From NCBI RefSeq assembly GCF_014204325.1, contig NZ_JACHKT010000002.1, forward strand, positions 238,765 to 302,764: a stretch of 64,000 nt of DNA, read 5' to 3'. The position numbers and the translations under genes were made by a program. The notes below the pieces were generated by a model, which saw only the letters and a program-made list of their open reading frames with translations, was not told the origin of the DNA and made no database searches. Below, piece after piece: positions 8,452 through 17,971 of the stretch (positions are counted from its first letter, which is position 1; every line of letters starts with the position of its first letter). This stretch comes from Arcicella rosea. Its GTDB lineage: Bacteria > Bacteroidota > Bacteroidia > Cytophagales > Spirosomataceae.

Positions 8452-10548
8452 TTAACTAATCCTAGCCCAGTTGCTCGCATTAGCTCTTTGGTTTTCAACT
8501 TGTTCTTTAATCATTGCGTTTTTAGGTAATTCCAAATCGTTATCTTCTTCTAAAATGGCAGTCGCACATTCTCTTGCTACTCTCAGAATTTCACCATCTT
8601 TAGCCAAATCGGCAATAAGTAAATCAATCACTCCACTTTGTTGTGTTCCTGATAAATCGCCTGGGCCACGCAATTGTAAATCAACATCCGCAATTTCAAA
8701 GCCATCGGTTGTTCGTACCATGGTTTCTAAACGAATACGAGTATCTTTTGAAAGCTTTACGTCAGTCATCAAAATACAATAGCTTTGCTCTGCACCACGA
8801 CCTACTCGTCCACGTAATTGATGTAGTTGTGCAAGTCCAAATCGTTCGGCACTTTCTATTACCATGATGGAAGCATTCGGTACATTTACGCCAACTTCAA
8901 TCACGGTAGTTGCTACCATGATTTGGGTTTCTTTTTTGATGAAACGCTGCATTTCAAAATCCTTATCGGCAGGTTTCATTTTTCCATGAACAATACTGAC
9001 ATGATATTCTGGAAATGCACGAACGATACTTTCGTAGCCATCCGTCAAAAATTTATAATCTAATTTTTCGGATTCTTCAATCAGTGGATAAACAACATAT
9101 ACTTGTCGCCCTTTTTTGATTTCATCACGCATAAATCCAAAAACATTTAAACGATGAGAGTCGTAGCGATGCACAGTTTTAATCGGTTTTCTTCCTTTAG
9201 GCAATTCATCAATGATAGAAACATCTAAATCGCCATAAAGTGTCATTGCCAAAGTTCTTGGGATTGGCGTTGCTGTCATCACCAAAATATGCGGATGTAT
9301 TACGGGATTTTTCTCCCAAAGTTTTGCACGTTGTGCTACGCCAAAACGATGTTGTTCATCAATTACCACAAAACCTAAATTCTGGAATTGTACAATATCT
9401 TCCAAAATGGCATGAGTACCAACGAGTATTTTGAGAGAGCCATCTAAAAGTCCTTCATGAATAACGCCACGAGCTTTTTTGCGAACAGAACCCGTTAATT
9501 TATCAATTTTTATCCCGAGACTTTCGGAAAAATCTTTTAAGCCTTGATAATGTTGGTCGGCTAATATTTCAGTAGGTGCAATAATACAAGCCTGACAGCC
9601 ATTACTGATTGCCAAAAGCATACAAATAAAGGCAACAATCGTTTTCCCCGAACCCACGTCTCCTTGCAATAATCGGTTCATTTGTTTGCCCGATTTCATG
9701 TCTTCAAAAATCTCTTTGATTACTTTCTTTTGAGCATTGGTTAAATCAAAAGGCAAGTGGTTTTTATAGAATTCAGTCACCAAACTTGTACTCTTAAATA
9801 CTTGTCCGTTGTAGTCAATTCTTCTACTAAGCTTTTGCTTGATAAGTCGGAGTTGATTATAAAAAAGCTCTTCAAACTTCAATCTACGCTTTGCTTGATG
9901 TAGCCACGCTTCTGACTGTGGAAGATGAATATTGTAAACAGCATCTTTTTTTTCAACCAAACGGAATTTTAGTCGGAGATTATCAGGAAGTGTTTCTCGG
10001 ATTTTATCATAAGCCAAATCCAGTAAATTGCGTTGCATCGTCGCAATTACTTTTGAATCGACATAACGTTTCTTTAATTTTTCGGTTAAACTATAAACGG
10101 GTTGAAAGTAACCACCTTTTTCATTGATAGGATTTGGCAATTCCATTTCTGGATGTTGCATTTGCGGACGACCTTGGAAAAAAGCAGGTTTTCCATAAAT
10201 GATGTATTCAGTACTTGGTCTTAATTTTTTTTCTAAAAAACTAACTCCTTGAAACCAAGTAAGTTCCATCGAACCCGTTCCATCTGAAAATTGAGCAGTC
10301 AATCTAGCTTTATGTCCTTCGCCAATTTTTTCTACAAAATGTAGTCTCCCTTTAATTTGGGCAACATCCATACCATCATATAAGTCAGAAATTTTATGAA
10401 ATTTAGTACGGTCTTCGTAACGGAAAGGATAGTATTGAATTAAATCTCCGTAGGTGAAAATTTGTAATTCGGTATTCAATAGTAAAGCTCTGGCAGCACC
10501 TACTCCTTTGAGAAATTCTATACGAGTATCGAAAAAATTATTTTGCAT
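8452..10548 (-). CDS. recG: ATP-dependent DNA helicase RecG
   Basis: The protein has 698 residues, the usual RecG length. An N-terminal OB-fold wedge domain (~55-140) precedes a superfamily 2 helicase core with Walker A GDVGSGKT (296-303), the RecG-typical DEQH box (397-400), TATPIP and QLRGRVGRG (motif VI, ~577-585). RecG unwinds branched DNA and remodels stalled replication forks and Holliday junctions in the cytoplasm. It stands alone here, divergent from a large secreted-protein gene. Confidence 0.96.
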   Translation of the reverse strand: MQNNFFDTRIEFLKGVGAARALLLNTELQIFTYGDLIQYYPFRYEDRTKFHKISDLYDGMDVAQIKGRLHFVEKIGEGHKARLTAQFSDGTGSMELTWFQGVSFLEKKLRPSTEYIIYGKPAFFQGRPQMQHPEMELPNPINEKGGYFQPVYSLTEKLKKRYVDSKVIATMQRNLLDLAYDKIRETLPDNLRLKFRLVEKKDAVYNIHLPQSEAWLHQAKRRLKFEELFYNQLRLIKQKLSRRIDYNGQVFKSTSLVTEFYKNHLPFDLTNAQKKVIKEIFEDMKSGKQMNRLLQGDVGSGKTIVAFICMLLAISNGCQACIIAPTEILADQHYQGLKDFSESLGIKIDKLTGSVRKKARGVIHEGLLDGSLKILVGTHAILEDIVQFQNLGFVVIDEQHRFGVAQRAKLWEKNPVIHPHILVMTATPIPRTLAMTLYGDLDVSIIDELPKGRKPIKTVHRYDSHRLNVFGFMRDEIKKGRQVYVVYPLIEESEKLDYKFLTDGYESIVRAFPEYHVSIVHGKMKPADKDFEMQRFIKKETQIMVATTVIEVGVNVPNASIMVIESAERFGLAQLHQLRGRVGRGAEQSYCILMTDVKLSKDTRIRLETMVRTTDGFEIADVDLQLRGPGDLSGTQQSGVIDLLIADLAKDGEILRVARECATAILEEDNDLELPKNAMIKEQVENQRANASNWARIS

Positions 10549-10795
10549 AATTTACTCTTAATTGCAACGTTATTAGTAAGTTAGTAGTCTTATATGTATC
10601 CTTAGTGATTGTCCCTTCAATTGTTCTTCTCTCTATTAAGCACATAATTTTTGTCACCAAGAAAAAACAATTATGTGAAAATACTGATTTTTAAATCAAA
10701 ATACTCAAGACCTTCCCCTCATAATTCGCCTAAATAGTCTTCATAATTTTTATTTCTACTTTTTGAATACTCAATATGCTCTGAAATCCAAAACT

Positions 10796-13222
10796 ATGAA
10801 AAAAAATTACCGAATTATTATTGTCCTTTTTTTCCTTTCATTAAGCCCTTTGATAAAGGCAAATCACATTCTTGGAGGCAATTTCGACCTCACCAGAGGA
10901 ACCAATCATGGCTCTTTTACTTTAACCATGCACTTGTATTTTGACAATGCCATTAGAGTAGCGAATAATAATGATAATGGTGTCAGAGTAGGGATTTTTA
11001 GAAAAAGAGATAACTTTTTGATGAGAACCTTTACTTTGTTTACTTCTAATTTACAAGGTGTTCCTTTTGTATATGATAATGCTGCCTGTGCTACCAATCA
11101 AGGCTTAAATATTACTGATATTACTTTTATCGAGAATATTTATCTTAATCCTAGTCAATATGATGATCCACAGGGCTATTATATTGTTTATGATAGATGT
11201 TGTAGAAATGCAGCGGATAATATTAACAATTCATCAGGGACGGGGATGTTATTTTATCTTGAGTTTCCTCCATTGATGATGAATGGCTCTAATTTTATTA
11301 ATTCATCTCCACAGTTCACTACACCTAAAGGAGAATATATTTGTAAAGGTAAGCCATTTAGTTTTGATAACTCTGCAACCGATGCAGATGGAGATCAATT
11401 AAGATATTCTTTTGTGACTCCTTATCGAGGTTTCAGCGTAGCGGGAAATAATGTTAACAATCCTATAGGTTCGTCTAGTATTCCTGAAATCAATTGGAAT
11501 GGAGCTTACAGTGCTACATCAGCTATTCCAGCCGAAAGCCCAGGAATGAAAATTAATAATCAGGGAAATATAACACTTACAGCTACCGAACTTGGGCTTT
11601 TTGTCTATTCTGTTTTGGTTGAAGAAATACGAAATGGCGTAGTGATTGGTCAGACACGAAGAGATTTTCAGTTTAAAGTAATTGACTGTTTTGATGCACC
11701 TACAAAACCTCCTGTTTTTAGAGATTTAGATCCAGTGAAAATTCATGCAACCACGATTGATTTTTGTGATTATGGTTTTGTAGAGCTGGCTACTGAAATT
11801 AATGTAAGATATACTTATCAATGGCAAAAAGACAATGTTAATCTTGCGAATGAAAATCGCTATAAAATTCGAGTAAATGAGCCGGGAAAATATACGGTAA
11901 TCATAGGCTACAATACTGGTTGTAGCGATATTTCTACTTCTGATGAAACCATCGTGAATAAAGTAGCAGGAGAACAATATGCTATTAGTCCAGATGAAAA
12001 AAAGGTTTGTCTTGATGAAATTCCAGTTAAATTAACGATTCAAAAACAAGATGGAAGTACTTTTGCGACGAGTGCTTATAGTTATGATTGGACTCGTAAT
12101 ACTTTTGATGTTCCCAACAGTAATAGCCATGAAATTGATGTCAGTATATCAGGAGAGTATCGTGCAAGAATGACTCAAATTGGAGGTATTTGTGAATATG
12201 AGCCAATTGCCAAAGTAACAGTTTATGCTTTGCCCGATGCTTTGTTTACGAACAGAATTGATAAAAAAGTAATCTGCGACGGCGAAAGTATTCCATTAAT
12301 TGCTAATCAAGGCTATAATCTACAATACGATTGGTTGAAAGATGATGTTTCTGTGCAAAGTTCAGCCGAAAATAAATTTGATGTTAAAACTTCAGGGATT
12401 TATAAAGTACTGGTGACTGATGAAAACAATTGTAAAAAAATGTCGGATACTTTAAAACTGACAGTCAATCCATTAACGCCCATCAAATTCGATACAATTT
12501 CTCCCTTTTGTGGCACTGCTAATCTAAAACTTGATTTACTGAATTATGTTACTCCTTACGATGCAACGATGGGAAAATTTATAGGCAGAGGAGTAAATGG
12601 AACAACCTTTTCGCCTTTGATTTATGGGTCTTCGCCCATTACTTATCAATATACCAATGGTTTTGGTTGTATTTCTAAAATCACGAGAATAACCTTTGTG
12701 GATTTACCACCAAAAGTATTATTGGGCAACGATATAGTGATTTTCAGAGGAGATACCATTACGCTAAAAAGCCAAGTGAGCGGAGGTTTTGATAATAATC
12801 TAACTTACGAATGGTCGCCAGCCAATAGTTTGAACAATGCTAATATTCCAACGCCAATCGCTTCACCAATTGCAGATACTGAATATACTTTAAAAGTAAC
12901 GTCATCGCTAAGTAATTGTACTAACAGCGATGATATTTTGGTAAAAGTAAAAGCAAAAATTATTGTTCCATCGGGTTTTACGCCCAATGAAGATAATGTG
13001 AACGACGTGTGGGTATTAGAAGGCATTGAAGAATATCCCAAAGCCGAAGTGAAAATTTATAACCGATGGGGAGGAGAAATTTTTAGTACAATGAATTATT
13101 CCTCTAATCCTTTCAATGGGCGAAAAGACAATGAAAATTTGCCAGCTACTACTTATTATTACGTTATCAAAGCAGATGATGACATTCGACCAATTACAGG
13201 ATATTTAACCATTGTTCGATAA
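10796..13222 (+). CDS. large secreted protein with T9SS type B (gliding-motility-associated) sorting domain
   Basis: The protein has 808 residues from the ATG at 10796, chosen because a signal peptide (MKKNYRIIIVLFFLSLSPLI) starts there; a TTG 11 codons upstream adds nothing. The middle holds several Ig/PKD-like beta-sandwich repeats with paired cysteines and sequences such as YTYQWQKDNVNL and LQYDWLKDDVSV. The last ~85 residues (from PSGFTPNEDNVNDVW through KIYNRWGGEIF to GYLTIVR) are the CHU_C-type domain that directs export by the type IX secretion system. The protein is therefore expected on the cell surface or outside, as an adhesin-like or matrix protein. Nothing shows an enzymatic function. 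It is divergent from recG across a 247-bp spacer and followed by nuoB. Confidence 0.85.
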   Translation: MKKNYRIIIVLFFLSLSPLIKANHILGGNFDLTRGTNHGSFTLTMHLYFDNAIRVANNNDNGVRVGIFRKRDNFLMRTFTLFTSNLQGVPFVYDNAACATNQGLNITDITFIENIYLNPSQYDDPQGYYIVYDRCCRNAADNINNSSGTGMLFYLEFPPLMMNGSNFINSSPQFTTPKGEYICKGKPFSFDNSATDADGDQLRYSFVTPYRGFSVAGNNVNNPIGSSSIPEINWNGAYSATSAIPAESPGMKINNQGNITLTATELGLFVYSVLVEEIRNGVVIGQTRRDFQFKVIDCFDAPTKPPVFRDLDPVKIHATTIDFCDYGFVELATEINVRYTYQWQKDNVNLANENRYKIRVNEPGKYTVIIGYNTGCSDISTSDETIVNKVAGEQYAISPDEKKVCLDEIPVKLTIQKQDGSTFATSAYSYDWTRNTFDVPNSNSHEIDVSISGEYRARMTQIGGICEYEPIAKVTVYALPDALFTNRIDKKVICDGESIPLIANQGYNLQYDWLKDDVSVQSSAENKFDVKTSGIYKVLVTDENNCKKMSDTLKLTVNPLTPIKFDTISPFCGTANLKLDLLNYVTPYDATMGKFIGRGVNGTTFSPLIYGSSPITYQYTNGFGCISKITRITFVDLPPKVLLGNDIVIFRGDTITLKSQVSGGFDNNLTYEWSPANSLNNANIPTPIASPIADTEYTLKVTSSLSNCTNSDDILVKVKAKIIVPSGFTPNEDNVNDVWVLEGIEEYPKAEVKIYNRWGGEIFSTMNYSSNPFNGRKDNENLPATTYYYVIKADDDIRPITGYLTIVR

Positions 13223-13309
13223 TTTTTGAGAATAAACCAATAAAATGCAGGATTGAGATTAAATTTGCAGTTCGGGATACGCTTTTTTATCCTCAAAATC
13301 TAAATCATT

Positions 13310-13864
13310 ATGCAAGGATTACTCGATCAACAATTCAACGAAGGTGGTGTTGTAATTACCAAAGTAGATGACCTTATCAATTGGGCTCGTCTAAGTTCCC
13401 TTTGGCCGATGGGCTTTGGTCTGGCTTGCTGTGCCATTGAAATGATGCAGACGATGGCTTCTGGCTATGATTTAGACCGTTTTGGCGTTTTTCCGAGACC
13501 TTCGCCACGCCAGTCAGACGTGATGATTGTAGCAGGAACAGTAACGTTTAAAATGGCGGATAGAATTCGTCGCCTTTATGAACAAATGCCCGAACCACGC
13601 TATGTGATTTCGATGGGAAGTTGCTCAAACTGTGGTGGGCCTTACTGGGAACACGGTTATCATGTGGTGAAAGGTGTGGACAGAATTATTCCCGTAGATG
13701 TTTATGTGCCAGGTTGTCCGCCACGACCAGAGGCTTTGATTGGTGGATTTTTGAAATTACAAGAAAAGATTAGAAACGAAAGTTTGGTCGCTCCAAAAGC
13801 TCTTTTAGCCATGGAAGAGGAAGAAGCCAGAAATCAAAAACCAGCCTTTGCCTTAAATGCTTAA
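13310..13864 (+). CDS. nuoB: NADH-quinone oxidoreductase subunit B
   Basis: The 184-residue protein has the four ligands of the N2 [4Fe-4S] cluster: Cys40-Cys41 (GLACCAIEM), Cys105 (GSCSNCGG) and Cys136 (VPGCPPRPE). NuoB sits at the quinone end of the peripheral arm of respiratory complex I. The stop overlaps the nuoC start (TAATG), so the two are translationally coupled. No nuoA lies upstream; the preceding gene encodes an unrelated surface protein. Confidence 0.96.
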   Translation: MQGLLDQQFNEGGVVITKVDDLINWARLSSLWPMGFGLACCAIEMMQTMASGYDLDRFGVFPRPSPRQSDVMIVAGTVTFKMADRIRRLYEQMPEPRYVISMGSCSNCGGPYWEHGYHVVKGVDRIIPVDVYVPGCPPRPEALIGGFLKLQEKIRNESLVAPKALLAMEEEEARNQKPAFALNA

Positions 13865-14358
13865 TGAAGATGTCAACAGAAAAATTTAAAAATATTCTTG
13901 TCGAAAAATTCGGAGAAGGAATCATTCTTCAAACCGACCAACAAAGTATTACTGTACCCACCGAAAAAATTGCGGAGGTTTGCCAATTGATGCTCGAACA
14001 CGAAGATTGTTATTTTGATATGCTTTCGTGCTTGACGGGCTTGGATAATGGCGTCGAAAAGGCTACGATGGAAGTGATTTATAATTTATACTCCATTCCC
14101 TACGAACATAAATTGATGCTGAAAGTGGTTTTTCCTAGAAATGAAAAAGGCGAAATATTACCCGAAGTACCAACAGTCAGTAATATTTGGAAAACGGCAG
14201 ATTGGCATGAAAGAGAAGCCTTTGATTTAGTAGGAATCAACTTTACAGGTCACCCAGATTTACGAAGAATCCTATTGCCAGAAGACTGGGACGGGCATCC
14301 GCTCAGAAAAGATTATCAAGCACAGGAATATTACCACGGCATTCAAGTAAAGTACTGA
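13864..14358 (+). CDS. nuoC: NADH-quinone oxidoreductase subunit C
   Basis: The protein has 164 residues. It carries the 30-kDa-subunit signature WHEREAFDLVGINFTGHPDL followed by RRILLPEDWDGHPLRKDY. It is a stand-alone NuoC rather than a NuoCD fusion, since it ends after the NuoC motif and nuoD does not follow. The start at 13864 overlaps the nuoB stop; an ATG two codons later is an alternative. The next gene, 15 bp on, is a glycosyltransferase. Confidence 0.94.
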   Translation: MKMSTEKFKNILVEKFGEGIILQTDQQSITVPTEKIAEVCQLMLEHEDCYFDMLSCLTGLDNGVEKATMEVIYNLYSIPYEHKLMLKVVFPRNEKGEILPEVPTVSNIWKTADWHEREAFDLVGINFTGHPDLRRILLPEDWDGHPLRKDYQAQEYYHGIQVKY

Positions 14359-14373
14359 TTTCAATCCAAAACC

Positions 14374-15117
14374 ATGAAAATTAGCGTTGTTCTGATTACT
14401 TTCAATTCTGAAAAAACATTAACAAAAGTACTTGAAGCCCTTACTTGGGCTGATGAGATTGTACTGGTGGATTCTGGAAGTACCGATAAAACGCTAAAAA
14501 TCGCCGAAACTTTTAAGGCAAAAGTAGTTTACCGAAAGTTTGATAATTATGGTGTTCAGAAAAACTTTGCCACTCTACAAGCGTCAAACGATTGGATTCT
14601 TTCCTTGGATGATGATGAAATTTTGAGCGATGAATTACAGACTGAAATTCAAAAATTATCGCTTGAAAATACTGAATTTCAAGCCTTTAAAATTCCTCGT
14701 TCTTTAATTTTTCTCGGTAAATTATTACGTTTTAGTGGCGAGTACAAAAGACTTACACTACGACTTTTCAACCGAAATTTCGGCAATTGGAATACCGAAC
14801 ACGTTCACGAAAGTGTAGCAATAAAAGGTAAAATTGGTCTGTTAGCGAATCATATTCTACACGATAGTTATCGTGATTTGACGGATTACTTCAATAAATT
14901 CAATAAATATACTTCGCTCGGAGCAAAAACGTTGGCTGAACGTGGGAAGAAAGCTTCCGTTTCAACCATCGTTTTGCGTTTCCCGATTACTTTCCTAAAA
15001 ATTTACTTCCTCAAAGCCGCCTGTTTAGATGGCTACGCTGGTTTTATGTGGGCATTGCTCTCGGCGATGAATCCCGTCATTAAATATGCGAAACTGAAGG
15101 AATCAGAAAATCTTTAG
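14374..15117 (+). CDS. family 2 glycosyltransferase, WaaE/KdtX-like
   Basis: The protein has 247 residues. A GT-A fold begins at the N-terminus (ISVVLITFNSEKTL, EIVLVDSGSTDKT), with the nucleotide-sugar/metal motif SLDDDEILSDEL near residue 90. The family resembles the LPS-core glucosyltransferase WaaE/KdtX, so transfer of a sugar to a lipid or core oligosaccharide at the inner face of the inner membrane is likely. It lies 15 bp after nuoC and probably shares its transcript. Its 3' end overlaps the convergent deacetylase gene by 38 bp. Confidence 0.85.
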   Translation: MKISVVLITFNSEKTLTKVLEALTWADEIVLVDSGSTDKTLKIAETFKAKVVYRKFDNYGVQKNFATLQASNDWILSLDDDEILSDELQTEIQKLSLENTEFQAFKIPRSLIFLGKLLRFSGEYKRLTLRLFNRNFGNWNTEHVHESVAIKGKIGLLANHILHDSYRDLTDYFNKFNKYTSLGAKTLAERGKKASVSTIVLRFPITFLKIYFLKAACLDGYAGFMWALLSAMNPVIKYAKLKESENL

Positions 15118-15871
15118 TCGTTTTAAATTCAAAACCTTCTTTTTGTAAAAAAGCCATTAGTTTATCGAATCGCTCCAACATTTTTTTACCGTTATTTCTG
15201 TGCAAATAAAATGGATACTTTGCTCCGTTGGGTAAAGCTGTATAATCGGTAAACTCCCAAGGATGAAAATACAAATGCAAGTAGCTGTCTGCCTCCACTA
15301 CTTTTTTGCATAAATAAAAGAAGTAAGACAATGGAAAATTATGAAAAGCAATCCAAAATAAAGGCACACGCCAAGCGGGCGAAACCGAAGCTGGAAAGTG
15401 TATTAAATCATTCTGAGTAAAGAAAGTACGAGAAATATGTCGGTAATCGTATCGCCCCGGCAAATAAGTGGGATTGATAGACGCATTGTACAAATAACCA
15501 GCTTCCAGCAAATCAGCATCCGAAACAGGAGCCATTCTTGGCATTCTGAAACCTACTATTTCTTGTTGCGTAATGTTTTCTAAAATGGCTTTAGAAGTAC
15601 TCAAATCCTCTTTTTTATGACTTGAATGATAGTGATTGTGCGAAGCAATTTCGTGCTTTTTACTTAATTCTCGTATTTGTTCAGTTTTTGCCAAAGCATA
15701 AACGCCCGTGCAATAAAACGTTGCAGTGGCATTGTACTTTTCTAACACCGAAACAATAGTTTGTAAACCTTGATTAGAAGTAGCGATTTGCTCTTGCATT
15801 TCGGGCTTTCCTCCATATTCAAAAGGCATATCAAATTCTTCTACATCAAAACTCAGCAAGGCTATTTTCAT
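15080..15871 (-). CDS. polysaccharide deacetylase family protein (NodB-like)
   Basis: The protein has 263 residues. NodB-type motifs are present: the Asp of motif 1 in LSFDVEEFD (Asp9), the metal-binding HxxxH of motif 2 (His78 and His82 in SHNHYHS), the FRxP Arg motif (GFRMPRM) and LYFHPWEF as the late His motif. It should remove N-acyl groups from an amino sugar. There is no signal peptide, so it likely acts on a cytoplasmic or lipid-linked glycan intermediate. Its start overlaps the end of the upstream glycosyltransferase gene by 26 bp, indicating coupled translation. Confidence 0.82.
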   Translation of the reverse strand: MKIALLSFDVEEFDMPFEYGGKPEMQEQIATSNQGLQTIVSVLEKYNATATFYCTGVYALAKTEQIRELSKKHEIASHNHYHSSHKKEDLSTSKAILENITQQEIVGFRMPRMAPVSDADLLEAGYLYNASINPTYLPGRYDYRHISRTFFTQNDLIHFPASVSPAWRVPLFWIAFHNFPLSYFFYLCKKVVEADSYLHLYFHPWEFTDYTALPNGAKYPFYLHRNNGKKMLERFDKLMAFLQKEGFEFKTTKDFLIPSVSHI

Positions 15872-16805
15872 AAATATTTTGTTCTTGTATAATGTACAGA
15901 GGTCTTTCTTTATTTTGGATTAAAATTTTACCAATATAAATGCCTAACACACCGAGTACTATTAAATTTAATCCTCCAAAAAAGGCAATCGTCATCAAGA
16001 TTGAAGCCCAACCGTCAACAGCTTCACCAATTGCAAAACTGTAAAGCACATAAGGCAAGTACAAAAATGACATAAAGGCAAAAAAGAAACCGATATAAAT
16101 GGCTGTATAAAGTGGTTTTATACTAAATGAAGTAATGCCAGCCAAAGCCAATCGCATCATTTTAGAGAAAGTATATTTACTTTCTCCAGCAAAACGTTTA
16201 TTGGCTTTATAGCTAATTGTTGCTTGGTCGTAACCAATCCATTGAATCATTCCTCTCAAAAAAACATCTTGTTCTTTTGATTTTTTTAAGGTTTCAGTTA
16301 CTTTTCGGTCGATTAAACGGAAATCTGCTTGACCAGGTTCTAGTTTTAAATCACTTACTTTATTGAGTACTTGATAAAAACGTTTGCTAGATTGTTTTTT
16401 GAACCATGATAAATCTTGGTCTTCTTCACGAAGCGTATTGACCATGTTTACTTTTTTCTTTAACCAAAGCTCAATCAAATCAGGAATCATTTCTGGTGGA
16501 TGTTGCAAATCGCTATCCATCATGATAATTGCATCTGCATTGATGGTATCAATCCCAGCTTTTAAGGCTATTTGCTGCCCAAAATTCCTTGAGAAAGAAA
16601 GATATTTTACAGATTCATCTTTTTTCGCTAATGATCTAATCACCGAAAGCGTATCGTCTTTACTGCCATCGTTTACAAAACAAAATTCAAAAGAATAAGG
16701 AAGTTTATCAATTACTTTTTTTACGGCATGATAAAAAACTAAGAGGTTTTCACCTTCATTGTATGCTGCCGACAGGATACAAATGTTTAGTCTTGATTGA
16801 TCCAT
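15846..16805 (-). CDS. family 2 glycosyltransferase, GtrB/ArnC-like, membrane-bound
   Basis: The protein has 319 residues. It has an N-terminal GT-A domain (ICILSAAYNEGENL, VNDGSKDDT, DSDLQHPPE) and two transmembrane helices near residues 230-290, the layout of polyprenyl-phosphate glycosyltransferases (GtrB, ArnC, DPM1). It would charge undecaprenyl phosphate with a sugar for use on the periplasmic side. It overlaps its upstream neighbour, a GT87-like membrane protein, by 19 bp. The two could form a donor-maker and periplasmic transferase pair, with the deacetylase acting on the same glycan. Confidence 0.87.
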   Translation of the reverse strand: MDQSRLNICILSAAYNEGENLLVFYHAVKKVIDKLPYSFEFCFVNDGSKDDTLSVIRSLAKKDESVKYLSFSRNFGQQIALKAGIDTINADAIIMMDSDLQHPPEMIPDLIELWLKKKVNMVNTLREEDQDLSWFKKQSSKRFYQVLNKVSDLKLEPGQADFRLIDRKVTETLKKSKEQDVFLRGMIQWIGYDQATISYKANKRFAGESKYTFSKMMRLALAGITSFSIKPLYTAIYIGFFFAFMSFLYLPYVLYSFAIGEAVDGWASILMTIAFFGGLNLIVLGVLGIYIGKILIQNKERPLYIIQEQNIYENSLAEF

Positions 16806-17971
16806 GATGTTTTAATTTCTGAGGTTTCATTGAATAAGAGTTGATAAATACAAGCAAACCAAACCAAACAACATGGAAAGGCTTTGATTGAATACAGAAT
16901 GATTTTCATCCGTAACCAGTCTGGAAAGACATCAGTCGCCGTGAGTGAAGTGACTACAGTTACGTTAATAAGTAAAACCCAAACCCATTTTTGTATCGGA
17001 AAATCCTGTGTAATAAACCAAATTGCTACACCAGCTACTGCAATGATAAAAGTGGGAGATTCGGATGATGAAGAGAAAATAACGACAAAAATGGATAGAG
17101 AAGCAAGGTATCTTAATTGAAAGAGTATGTTTGAATATTGTTTAAATCTTAATAAAGGCATTACTTGTAAAATAAAACCTGGAATGATAAAAAATAGATT
17201 GGATAGCTGTGGAAAACCTCCTACTCGTCTGACCAAACCCATCAAAGAAACATCTTGCATACTTGCCCCCATGCCATTGACAACTTCCTGATTTTGAAGA
17301 TTTTTATGCACTAAACTATTGTACCAATCCAAATACGATTGTACGATAAAAGAAGGAGAGCTGATAGCCATCGGCAATACAAATAGCACGATTGCCCACA
17401 AAAAACAATAAGCAATATATTTGATTTTACTTTCTGAAAATACCCAGAATGCTAAACCAACAATTCCGTACAGTTTCACAAAAGCACCAAGCATTATAAA
17501 CAATGTTGCCCAAATTACTTGGTCTTTTTTAACGAAATACCAAGAAAAAATAATAAAAGCGACCACCGTAGGGTTCACCTGAACACTGTGAGAAGAAGTA
17601 TTCAAATCAACTAAACAAATGGCTAATAAAATCCATTGATAAGCGGGTTTTACTGGCAGTAATGTCAGCGCTTTATAAAGTGCAAAGGCTTGTAAGCTAT
17701 TCCAAAGTGGTATGCCAATTCCGTTAGGAATATAAGTAAATGGCATAATAATTAAGCTGAATAATGGCCCGTAATGATTACTGTCAAAATACTCGTCTGG
17801 ATACTGACTGTATAAATTTAAGCCTTCTACAAGGTGGTGATAAACCCCCATAAAAATATTATAATTGTTTACTTCACCAAGTCGCCATTTTAGAAAGCCA
17901 GCAAGGGCAGGCGTAAAAAACCATAAGAATGGAAAGAGTTTAGTTTTGTCTTTGAATACAGAGAATGTCAT
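16787..17971 (-). CDS. polytopic membrane protein, GT87/DUF2029-like mannosyltransferase family
   Basis: From the ATG at 17971 the protein has 394 residues with about ten hydrophobic segments. It has the early loop typical of GT-C enzymes (NNYNIFMGVYHHLVEGLNLY, HYGPLFSLI). Upstream in-frame starts add a poorly conserved-looking, AT-rich leader and are less likely. GT87 enzymes use polyprenyl-phosphate sugars on the periplasmic side, which fits the GtrB-like gene overlapping its 3' end. The family assignment rests on topology and the GPL loop and is moderate. Confidence 0.65.
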   Translation of the reverse strand: MTFSVFKDKTKLFPFLWFFTPALAGFLKWRLGEVNNYNIFMGVYHHLVEGLNLYSQYPDEYFDSNHYGPLFSLIIMPFTYIPNGIGIPLWNSLQAFALYKALTLLPVKPAYQWILLAICLVDLNTSSHSVQVNPTVVAFIIFSWYFVKKDQVIWATLFIMLGAFVKLYGIVGLAFWVFSESKIKYIAYCFLWAIVLFVLPMAISSPSFIVQSYLDWYNSLVHKNLQNQEVVNGMGASMQDVSLMGLVRRVGGFPQLSNLFFIIPGFILQVMPLLRFKQYSNILFQLRYLASLSIFVVIFSSSSESPTFIIAVAGVAIWFITQDFPIQKWVWVLLINVTVVTSLTATDVFPDWLRMKIILYSIKAFPCCLVWFACIYQLLFNETSEIKTSWINQD

